The notes below the pieces were generated by a model that saw only the letters and a list, made by a program, of their open reading frames with translations, was not told the DNA's origin and made no database searches. Source: an uncultured Roseburia sp. (GTDB taxonomy: Bacteria; Bacillota; Clostridia; Lachnospirales; Lachnospiraceae). From it: a stretch of 6,516 bases of DNA. The position numbers and the translations under genes were made by a program. Every line of letters starts with the position of its first letter. Position 1 is the first letter of the stretch. The DNA is taken from NCBI GenBank assembly GCA_947057405.1, contig CAMSEJ010000148.1, positions 1 to 6,516 on the forward strand, read 5' to 3'. Below, in pieces: positions 1 to 5,362 of the stretch.

Positions 1-46
1 AGATCATGCCATGTGACTGGAGTTCAGACGTGTGCTCTTCCGATCT
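1..46 (+). other. Illumina P7/index/read-2 adapter contamination
   Basis: This is synthetic sequence, not genome. Bases 13-46 match the 34-nt Illumina TruSeq-type adapter, which starts GTGACTGGAGTTC and ends CTCTTCCGATCT. Bases 1-4 (AGAT) fit the 3' end of the P7 flow-cell oligo, and bases 5-12 (CATGCCAT) sit exactly where an 8-nt i7 index would be. The three + frames give peptides such as TGVQTCALPIS and CDWSSDVCSSDL, which are well-known adapter translations. The contig therefore ends here through untrimmed adapter, and genomic sequence begins at about base 47. The adapter match is essentially certain; the index reading is inferred from position and length. Confidence 0.98.
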
Positions 47-586
47 CGTTACGGCATTCATTTTGTACATGCCGGGGACGAATGGTATCTTCTGGCCGAT
101 CAGCAGGTTCCGGAGGCGGCGCGCTACGACGGGTATCTGCAGCTGGAAAACGGTGTCGGCATGGTTCGCCTTTTGGAAGAGGAGTTTATGGAGGCGCTTT
201 TAGAAAAAGAGCCGGATAAAAGCCTGCGCCGGACGGTTACGGTTGCGACCGGAGCGCTTGCCGCCCCGCTGCTTCGTAAGCTTGCCGGCTGCCTTGCGGA
301 GAAATTTCCGGGAGTTTCGGTGCGGGTCATTGCGGTGAAGAACAGCTTTTTCGGGGAGCGGATTACGGTTTCCGGGCTTTTGACGGGGCAGGATATCGCC
401 GCGCAGCTAAAGGGGCAGGATTTGGGGGATAAGCTGCTTTTGCCCTGTAATATGCTGCGCAGCGGCGAGACAGTGTTCTTAGACGACATGACGCTTGAGG
501 AACTGAAAAGTGCTTTACAAGTACAGGTAGATATTGTAAAATCAAGCGGACAAGATTTACTGGATGCACTTTTAGAAAAGGAGTAA
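47..586 (+). CDS. DUF512 domain protein (PDZ/radical-SAM-like family), 5'-truncated
   Basis: This is the C-terminal 179 residues of a DUF512 protein. Full-length members have an N-terminal PDZ-like domain, a radical-SAM-like Fe-S region and the C-terminal DUF512 domain, and are usually more than 400 residues, so over half is missing. Numbering from the first genomic codon (CGT at 47), visible hallmarks are HAGDEWYL (8-15), YDGYLQLENGVGM (27-39), VATGALAAPLL (66-76), KNSFFGERITVSGLLTGQD (98-116), LLPCNMLR (131-138) and FLDDMTLEEL (144-153). An in-frame GTG at 32 lies in adapter sequence and is not a start. The cysteine-rich Fe-S region is not in the window, so catalytic competence cannot be judged. 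The biochemical role of the family is not established. Position directly upstream of der, 3 nt away, is common in Clostridia. The last 80 bases are notably AT-rich and carry a candidate promoter for der. Confidence 0.88.
   Translation, partial: RYGIHFVHAGDEWYLLADQQVPEAARYDGYLQLENGVGMVRLLEEEFMEALLEKEPDKSLRRTVTVATGALAAPLLRKLAGCLAEKFPGVSVRVIAVKNSFFGERITVSGLLTGQDIAAQLKGQDLGDKLLLPCNMLRSGETVFLDDMTLEELKSALQVQVDIVKSSGQDLLDALLEKE
514..542 (+). promoter_or_regulatory. Candidate internal sigma-A promoter for der-plsY-gpsA-dut
   Basis: A -35 hexamer TTTACA (514-519, 5/6 to TTGACA) is followed by a 17-nt spacer and a -10 hexamer TAAAAT (537-542, 5/6 to TATAAT). Transcription would start near 549, giving a leader of about 40 nt that contains the der ribosome binding site. 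The surrounding segment (about 511-590) is roughly one-third G+C by hand count, well below the adjacent coding sequence, which fits promoter function inside the end of the DUF512 gene. Matches are seen in sequence; activity is inferred. Confidence 0.5.
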
Positions 587-589
587 TAT

Positions 590-1912
590 ATGAGTAAGCC
601 GGTTGTAGCAGTAGTAGGACGCCCCAACGTCGGGAAATCCACGTTGTTTAACGTACTTGCGGGAGAACGGATTTCCATTGTAAAGGACACGCCGGGCGTG
701 ACCAGGGACAGGATTTACGCGGACGCTTCGTGGCTGGACAAAGAATTTACATTGATTGATACCGGGGGGATTGAGCCGGATTCAAACGACATTATTTTAT
801 CCCAGATGCGCGAGCAGGCGCAGATTGCGATTGATACGGCGGACGTGATCTTGTTTTTAACAGACGTTAGGCAGGGGCTTTTGGATACGGACGCCAAGGT
901 GGCGGATATGCTGCGCCGTGCCAAAAAACCGGTCGTTTTGGTGGTCAATAAAGTAGACAGTTTTGAAAAATTTATGCCGGACGTGTATGAGTTTTATAAC
1001 CTGGGGATTGGCGAGCCGTTTGCGATTTCGGCGGCGTCCATGCTGGGGCTTGGAGATATGCTTGATGAAATCGTGAAGCATTTCCCGGCGCAAAAGCAGG
1101 ACGAAGAAGAGGATACGCGGACAAAGGTAGCGGTGATCGGAAAGCCCAATGTCGGAAAGTCCTCTCTGGTCAACCGCCTGACGGGCGAAAACCGTGTGAT
1201 TGTGTCGGATATTGCGGGTACGACAAGGGACGCCGTCGATACGGCGGTTGTCTGGCAGGATCAGGAATATGTATTTATTGATACGGCCGGCCTGCGCAGG
1301 AAAAGCAAGGTCAGGGAAGATCTGGAGCGGTACAGCGTGATCCGCGCCGTGACTGCGGTGGAACGCGCCGACGTGGTGTTGATTTTGATTGACGCGGAGG
1401 AAGGCGTGACCGAGCAGGACGCGAAGATTGCCGGGATTGCCCACGACAAGGGGAAAGGGATTATCATTGCGGTCAACAAATGGGATGCGGTGGAAAAAGA
1501 CGATAAGACGATGTACCGGCATTCGGAGCGGATACGCCAGGTGTTAAGCTTTATGCCTTATGCGGAACTGATGTTTATTTCGGCAAAAACCGGACAGCGT
1601 GTGGATCGGATTTTTTCCACGATTGATATGGTGCTTGAGAATAATTCCATGCGGATTGCCACAGGCGTATTAAATGAAATCGTAACGGAAGCGGTCGCGA
1701 TGCAGCAGCCGCCGTCTGACCGCGGGAAACGGCTGAAAATCTACTATGTGACGCAGGTTGCCGTTAAGCCGCCGACATTTGTCGTATTTGTCAACGATAA
1801 AAAGCTGATGCATTTTTCTTACACCAGATATCTGGAGAATCGGATACGCGACGCGTTCGGGTTCCGCGGCACCTCGTTAAAATTTATTATCCGGGAGAGA
1901 AAGGGAGGCTGA
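590..1912 (+). CDS. der: Ribosome biogenesis GTPase Der (EngA)
   Basis: Der is a tandem-domain GTPase that acts on late 50S ribosomal subunit assembly and is normally essential. The 440-residue length matches the family. G domain 1 shows GRPNVGKS (10-17, P-loop), TPGVTRD (34-40, switch I), DTGG (57-60), NKVD (120-123) and SAAS (147-150). An acidic linker (DEEED, 171-175) leads to G domain 2 with GKPNVGKS (184-191), AGTTRD (209-214), DTAG (231-234), NKWD (296-299) and SAKTG (331-335). The C-terminal KH-like domain spans about 355-440. All nucleotide-binding motifs are intact in both domains. ATG at 590 is preceded by AAAGGAG (577-583) with 6 nt spacing and opens directly on the conserved first beta strand, so the start is secure. 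It follows the DUF512 stop by 3 nt and may be transcribed both by readthrough and from the internal promoter at 514-542. Confidence 0.98.
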   Translation: MSKPVVAVVGRPNVGKSTLFNVLAGERISIVKDTPGVTRDRIYADASWLDKEFTLIDTGGIEPDSNDIILSQMREQAQIAIDTADVILFLTDVRQGLLDTDAKVADMLRRAKKPVVLVVNKVDSFEKFMPDVYEFYNLGIGEPFAISAASMLGLGDMLDEIVKHFPAQKQDEEEDTRTKVAVIGKPNVGKSSLVNRLTGENRVIVSDIAGTTRDAVDTAVVWQDQEYVFIDTAGLRRKSKVREDLERYSVIRAVTAVERADVVLILIDAEEGVTEQDAKIAGIAHDKGKGIIIAVNKWDAVEKDDKTMYRHSERIRQVLSFMPYAELMFISAKTGQRVDRIFSTIDMVLENNSMRIATGVLNEIVTEAVAMQQPPSDRGKRLKIYYVTQVAVKPPTFVVFVNDKKLMHFSYTRYLENRIRDAFGFRGTSLKFIIRERKGG

Positions 1913-1916
1913 CGTA

Positions 1917-2582
1917 ATGCTGGCGAATCGGATTATTGTCGTCGTAATCGGTTATTTCTGCGGGATTATTCTGCCGGCGTATTTGCTTGGAAAGCGAAAG
2001 CACCAGGACATTACGCACATGGGCAGCGGGAACGCGGGTACGACGAATACGCTTCGTGTATTTGGATGGAAAGCGGGGCTTATTACTCTTTTGGGGGACG
2101 TTTCAAAGCCGATTGCGGCAATCGGGCTGACCTGGCTTTTGTTCCATGAACATGAGCCGGAGGGCGTGCGCCTGCTGCAGCTTTATGCCGGGTTTGGCAC
2201 GATTATCGGGCATAACCACCCGTTTTATATGAAAAATTTTAAGGGGGGCAAAGGCATTGCCTGTACGGGCGGCATGATGATTGCGTTTTGCCCTATTGAA
2301 GTGCCCATTGGACTGTCGGTTTTTATTCTGTCGGTTGTATTGACGAAATATGTTTCGCTCGGTTCGATTCTGGGGCTTATCAGCTTTTTTATACAGACGG
2401 TAGTCTTTGGGGAACTTGGGCTTTTGAATGTGACGCAGGCCTATAAAACGGAAATATACGTGCTGGCGGCGGTTATTATGCTGATGGGGATTGTCCGTCA
2501 CCGTGAGAATATCGGGCGGCTGCTCAGCGGCACGGAGAACAAATTCAGTTTACACAAAAAGAAAGAAGGGACAGTTTCATAA
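1917..2582 (+). CDS. plsY: Acyl-phosphate:glycerol-3-phosphate acyltransferase PlsY
   Basis: PlsY is an integral membrane enzyme that transfers an acyl chain from acyl-phosphate (made by PlsX) to sn-glycerol-3-phosphate, giving lysophosphatidic acid, the first committed step of phospholipid synthesis in most Gram-positives. The 221 residues are slightly longer than the usual 200-215. Family motifs are present: GSGNAGTTNTLR (36-47), GHNHPFYMKNFKGGKG (98-113) with the glycine-rich phosphate loop, and RHRENIGRLLSGTE (194-207). Hydrophobic segments at about 4-24, 55-76, 88-99, 114-160 and 178-193 fit a multi-pass protein, with a basic tail (KKKEG). ATG at 1917 is preceded by AGGGAGG (1902-1908) with 8 nt spacing and lies 4 nt after the der stop. 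Its stop codon overlaps the gpsA start by one base (TAATG, 2580-2584), which suggests translational coupling with the enzyme that makes its substrate. Confidence 0.96.
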   Translation: MLANRIIVVVIGYFCGIILPAYLLGKRKHQDITHMGSGNAGTTNTLRVFGWKAGLITLLGDVSKPIAAIGLTWLLFHEHEPEGVRLLQLYAGFGTIIGHNHPFYMKNFKGGKGIACTGGMMIAFCPIEVPIGLSVFILSVVLTKYVSLGSILGLISFFIQTVVFGELGLLNVTQAYKTEIYVLAAVIMLMGIVRHRENIGRLLSGTENKFSLHKKKEGTVS

Positions 2583-3616
2583 TGGCAGATACAGGGATAA
2601 TAGGGGCCGGAAGCTGGGGCTGCGCGCTTGCCGCCGTATTGGAAAGAAACGGGCATCCGGTTACGGTATGGTCGATTGTGGAAGCGGAAGTTTCCATGCT
2701 GCAAAAAGAACACGAGCACAAGGACAAACTCCCGGGTGTTGCGCTTGGGGAGCGGGTTTCGTTTACTTCGGATCTGAAAGAGGCGGTAGAAGGGAAAGAG
2801 TTGCTGGTGCTTGCCGTTCCGTCCGTTTACACCAGAAGCACGGCCAGGCAGATGGCGCCTTTTCTGAAACAGGGGCAGATTGTCGTCTGCGTGGCAAAGG
2901 GCATTGAGGAAAACAGCCTGATGACGCTGACGGAAATCATCGAGCAGGAAATTCCGGCGGCAGACGCTGCCGTCATGTGCGGGCCAAGCCATGCGGAGGA
3001 GGTCGGCAGGGGGCTTCCGACGACCGTTGTGGCGGGTGCAAAGACCAGGCAGACGGCGGAATACATCCAGGGGCTGTTTATGAACGAGGTGTTCCGCGTT
3101 TATACGAGTCCGGATGTGCTTGGGATGGAACTGGGCGGCGCATTAAAAAACGTGATTGCGCTGGCGGCGGGCATGGCGGACGGCCTTGGCTTTGGCGACA
3201 ATACCAAAGCGGCGTTAATTACCCGCGGCATGGCGGAAATCCGCCGCCTGGCAGTCAAGATGGGCGCAGGCGCCGAAACAATGAACGGACTGACCGGAAT
3301 CGGCGATTTGATTGTCACCTGCGCCAGCCGGCATTCCAGGAACCGTAAGGCGGGGATGCTTATGGGGCAGGGATATACGATGCAGCAGGCCATGGACGAG
3401 GTAAAGATGGTCGTGGAAGGCGTGTATTCCGCCAAAGCAGCCATTGCGCTGAGCAAAAAATACGGCGTTTCGATGCCGATTATCGAGCAGGTCAACCGGG
3501 TTTTGTTTGAGGATAAGCCGGTCAAAGAGGCGGTAACGGAACTGATGCTGCGGGATAAGAAGGCGGAATATGCCGCGCTGGAATGGGGGCGGGAACATGG
3601 AAACGATCCGGATTAA
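2582..3616 (+). CDS. gpsA: NAD(P)-dependent glycerol-3-phosphate dehydrogenase
   Basis: GpsA reduces dihydroxyacetone phosphate to sn-glycerol-3-phosphate in the cytoplasm, supplying the backbone for PlsY. The 344 residues match the family (about 330-345). The N-terminal Rossmann fold has GAGSWG (8-13), then LAVPS (77-81), VAKGIEE (104-110) and GPSHAEEV (134-141). The all-helical C-terminal domain carries ELGGALKNVIALAAG (183-197), whose Lys189 is the expected catalytic lysine, then GFGDNTKAALITRG (203-216), GLTGIGDLIVTC (236-247), SRNR (252-255) and VEGV (278-281). Nothing essential is missing. ATG at 2582 shares one base with the plsY stop; a weak GAAGGGA (2565-2571) lies 10 nt upstream inside plsY, so reinitiation after plsY is plausible. 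The last 20 bases overlap the dut start. Confidence 0.97.
   Translation: MADTGIIGAGSWGCALAAVLERNGHPVTVWSIVEAEVSMLQKEHEHKDKLPGVALGERVSFTSDLKEAVEGKELLVLAVPSVYTRSTARQMAPFLKQGQIVVCVAKGIEENSLMTLTEIIEQEIPAADAAVMCGPSHAEEVGRGLPTTVVAGAKTRQTAEYIQGLFMNEVFRVYTSPDVLGMELGGALKNVIALAAGMADGLGFGDNTKAALITRGMAEIRRLAVKMGAGAETMNGLTGIGDLIVTCASRHSRNRKAGMLMGQGYTMQQAMDEVKMVVEGVYSAKAAIALSKKYGVSMPIIEQVNRVLFEDKPVKEAVTELMLRDKKAEYAALEWGREHGNDPD
3585..3593 (+). promoter_or_regulatory. G-rich atypical ribosome binding site for dut inside gpsA
   Basis: GGGGGCGGG lies 3 nt before ATG 3597 and is the only purine-rich candidate near that start. It is not a canonical AGGAGG and is close to the start codon, unlike the strong sites of the other genes. 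Because it lies within the gpsA coding region, dut translation probably depends on ribosomes finishing gpsA. An alternative upstream ATG at 3570 has GAAGGCGG only 3 nt before it and would add nine residues (MPRWNGGGN) not expected in the family. Confidence 0.4.
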
Positions 3617-4031
3617 ATATTTTTCAGAGGAAATCGAGAGGCTTAGGTATATTGACGGCAAGTCGGACTGGATTGATTTGCGGGCGTCGGAGCGCGTGGA
3701 ACTGAAAAAGGGAGATTTTGCGCTTATTCCGCTTGGCGTTGCCATGCAGCTTCCCAAGGGGTATGAGGCGCATATCGTGCCGCGCAGCTCCGCCTTTAAA
3801 AACTACGGGATTTTGCAGACGAACAGCTGCGGGATTATTGACAATACGTACTGCGGGGATCAGGATATGTGGCGGATGCCGGTGTATGCCACGAGGGATG
3901 CGGTGATTGAGAAAAACGAGCGGATCTGCCAGTTCCGTATTGTGGAGCATCAGCCCCAAATTTTGTTTGAGGAGTGCGTAAGCCTGGGAAACGAAGACCG
4001 CGGCGGGTTTGGGAGTACCGGCAGGGAATAG
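3597..4031 (+). CDS. dut: dUTP diphosphatase (dUTPase), trimeric family
   Basis: dUTPase hydrolyses dUTP to dUMP and pyrophosphate, keeping uracil out of DNA and supplying dUMP for thymidylate synthesis. With ATG 3597 the protein has 144 residues, the usual size of the trimeric enzyme. The five family motifs can be traced: DWIDLRA (24-30), PRSSAFKNYGI (62-72), GIIDNTYCGD (79-88) with Asp82 and Tyr85, RICQFRIV (109-116), and RGGFGSTG (135-142), the C-terminal arm that closes over the nucleotide. Motifs 1-3 differ from the E. coli type (for example no KG after PRSS), and resemble a variant I recall in Lachnospiraceae. An in-frame ATG at 3570 exists, but METIRIKYF fits the family beginning better. 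The gene overlaps gpsA by 20 nt, so the two are probably co-transcribed and coupled. The exact start is the least certain part of this call. Confidence 0.93.
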   Translation: METIRIKYFSEEIERLRYIDGKSDWIDLRASERVELKKGDFALIPLGVAMQLPKGYEAHIVPRSSAFKNYGILQTNSCGIIDNTYCGDQDMWRMPVYATRDAVIEKNERICQFRIVEHQPQILFEECVSLGNEDRGGFGSTGRE

Positions 4032-4074
4032 GAGCGGACGGCACTGGTCAGTTTGTACAGAAAAACACAAATGC

Positions 4075-4091
4075 TTCGTCAGAATGACGGG
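4075..4091 (+). other. Small hairpin in the dut-ABC intergenic region
   Basis: CGTCA (4077-4081) pairs perfectly with TGACG (4085-4089) around a GAA loop, and two G-T wobble pairs could extend the stem to seven. It lies about 45 nt after the dut stop, but no T-tract follows, so it does not qualify as an intrinsic terminator. It could protect the 3' end of the upstream mRNA or mean nothing. Confidence 0.3.
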
Positions 4092-4122
4092 CCGGGACAG
4101 TATCCCATGATAAATTCGTCGA

Positions 4123-4205
4123 AACAACAGGAATCTGACTGTTATTTTGTGTAGTTTCCGAATAGCCAGAATGCGGCAGGTCTGTTAAAGTAAGAACAAC
4201 AGGAA
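4123..4205 (+). repeat. 11-bp direct repeat flanking the candidate promoter
   Basis: AACAACAGGAA occurs at 4123-4133 and again at 4195-4205, 72 bp apart start to start, close to seven helical turns. A shorter copy, AACAGGAA, follows at 4204-4211. The two full copies bracket the weak -35/-10 candidate at 4163-4191. This could be a pair of protein-binding sites, or chance repetition in an A-rich leader. The repeat is seen directly; any role is inferred. Confidence 0.45.
4163..4191 (+). promoter_or_regulatory. Weak candidate promoter for the ABC ATPase gene
   Basis: TAGCCA (4163-4168, 4/6 to TTGACA), a 17-nt spacer and TAAAGT (4186-4191, 4/6 to TATAAT) with a TG at 4183-4184 forming an extended -10. 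The start would fall near 4198, giving a leader of about 40 nt with the AGGAGG site. This is the best spaced pair I found in 4032-4238, but the hexamers are poor. Confidence 0.3.
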
Positions 4206-4238
4206 CAGGAAAAAACATAATTCAGGAGGAGTTTAAGC

Positions 4239-5351
4239 ATGGCAAGTTTATCATTAAAACATATCTGTAAAAAATATCCAAACGGGTTTGAGGCAGTAAA
4301 GGATTTTAACCTGGAAGTGGCAGATCAGGAATTTATCATTTTCGTAGGCCCGTCCGGGTGCGGGAAGTCTACGACGCTCAGAATGATTGCGGGCTTGGAG
4401 GACATTTCTTCCGGTGAGTTTTCGATAGACGGAAGGATAGTCAATGATGTGGAACCGAAGGATCGTGATATAGCAATGGTATTTCAGAATTACGCGCTGT
4501 ACCCGCATATGACGGTATTTGACAATATGGCGTTTGGACTGAAATTAAGAAAGGTTCCGAAGGAGGAAATCAGGCAGAAAGTAGAAGCGGCCGCTAAGAT
4601 TCTGGATCTTGACAAGCTGCTCGAGCGTAAGCCGAAGGCATTATCCGGCGGGCAGAGGCAGCGCGTTGCCATGGGCCGCGCGATTGTCCGCAACCCGAAG
4701 GTATTTTTAATGGATGAGCCGCTCTCAAACCTGGATGCCAAGCTGAGGGTACAGATGCGTGCCGAGATTTCCGCGCTGCATAAGAGGCTCGGTGCGACGA
4801 TTATTTATGTCACGCACGATCAGACCGAGGCGATGACCTTAGGAACCAGAATTGTGGTATTAAAAGACGGCGTGATCATGCAGGTGGATTCCCCGATTAA
4901 GCTGTACAATGAGCCGAACAACCTGTTTGTAGCTGGATTTATCGGGTCGCCGCAGATGAATTTCGTAGATGCAGCGTGCAGGATACAGGGGGAAAAGGCA
5001 GTGCTTTCCTTTGATAAATTTAAAGTGACCCTCCCGCCGGAGAAGTCGAAGAAGCTTGCGGACGGCGGATATGACGGTAAAACGGTTGTGTTCGGAATCC
5101 GCCCGGAGGATTTGAGCGATTCAAAAAAGGCTTTGGAGGAATTTCAGGACAGCGTCATTGAGGCGGATGTGACCGGATATGAATTGCTTGGCTCCGAAGT
5201 GATTTTGTATTTCGGCGTGGCAGGAATGAATCTGAGCGCGAAGGTGGCATCCGATACCACGGCACGGATCGGGACACATGTAAAGCTGGCGTTAGATCCG
5301 CAGAAGATACACGTATTTGACAAGCAGACAGAGCAGACGATTACCAATTAA
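4239..5351 (+). CDS. Carbohydrate ABC transporter ATPase, MalK/MsmK/UgpC family
   Basis: This is the cytoplasmic ATPase of a sugar-type ABC importer. The 370 residues match MalK/MsmK. The nucleotide-binding domain shows Walker A GPSGCGKST (37-45), Q-loop VFQNYALYPH (81-90), signature LSGGQ (135-139), Walker B VFLMDE (155-160), SNLD (163-166) and switch His193 in THD. GFIGSPQMNF (233-242) leads into the C-terminal regulatory/TOBE domain typical of this family, including GIRPED (about 287-292). All catalytic residues are present. AGGAGG at 4224-4229, 9 nt before ATG, supports the start. No permease or solute-binding gene adjoins it; instead a PucR/CdaR-type regulator follows 11 nt after the stop. 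This suggests a shared ATPase serving several distant sugar importers, as known for MsmK in streptococci. Homologues are often auto-named UgpC, but the substrate cannot be told from sequence, so I give no symbol. Confidence 0.95.
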   Translation: MASLSLKHICKKYPNGFEAVKDFNLEVADQEFIIFVGPSGCGKSTTLRMIAGLEDISSGEFSIDGRIVNDVEPKDRDIAMVFQNYALYPHMTVFDNMAFGLKLRKVPKEEIRQKVEAAAKILDLDKLLERKPKALSGGQRQRVAMGRAIVRNPKVFLMDEPLSNLDAKLRVQMRAEISALHKRLGATIIYVTHDQTEAMTLGTRIVVLKDGVIMQVDSPIKLYNEPNNLFVAGFIGSPQMNFVDAACRIQGEKAVLSFDKFKVTLPPEKSKKLADGGYDGKTVVFGIRPEDLSDSKKALEEFQDSVIEADVTGYELLGSEVILYFGVAGMNLSAKVASDTTARIGTHVKLALDPQKIHVFDKQTEQTITN

Positions 5352-5357
5352 GGGAGG
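5352..5357 (+). promoter_or_regulatory. Ribosome binding site that fixes the TTG start of the regulator
   Basis: GGGAGG begins at the base after the ABC ATPase stop codon (TAA, 5349-5351) and sits 5 nt before TTG 5363. The strong site and spacing are the main reason to accept the non-ATG start; no ATG in the same frame lies between the previous gene and the conserved N-terminal region. Confidence 0.75.
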
Positions 5358-5362
5358 ATACT

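Noticed and set aside
6..219. Small + strand ORFs beginning MPCDWSSD and MTGVQTCALPIS
   Set aside because: Their N-termini are translated adapter, and their remainders are out-of-frame readings of the DUF512 gene.
194..583. Near-identical 18-mers at 194-211 and 566-583, both encoding ALLEKE
   Set aside because: A 16/18 match that follows from a common helical peptide and shared codon choice; no further copies or flanking structure were seen.
857..1522. 221-residue antisense ORF inside der
   Set aside because: It lies fully within a gene with all GTPase motifs intact and has no recognisable domain; it is a shadow frame.
2491..2907. 138-residue + strand ORF across the plsY-gpsA junction
   Set aside because: It overlaps two well-supported genes in another frame, and its Arg/Gly-rich translation has no family resemblance.
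4216..4221. CATAAT as a -10 box before the ABC ATPase gene
   Set aside because: It is a 5/6 match, but transcription would start at or inside the ribosome binding site (4224-4229), and no -35 is found at the right distance.
4560..4566. Perfect AAGGAGG inside the ABC ATPase gene
   Set aside because: No start codon follows at a suitable distance with a plausible product; it encodes part of KEEIR.
4587..4625. NotI (GCGGCCGC) and XhoI (CTCGAG) sites about 30 bp apart, resembling a cloning polylinker
   Set aside because: Both fall in frame within the conserved ATPase sequence (AAAKILDLDKLLERK), so they are natural codons and not vector sequence.
4239..5351. Glycerol-3-phosphate uptake link between a UgpC-like ATPase and the gpsA/plsY genes
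   Set aside because: UgpC is a default name for a broad sugar ATPase family, no UgpA/B/E genes are present, and a 207-bp gap separates the units.
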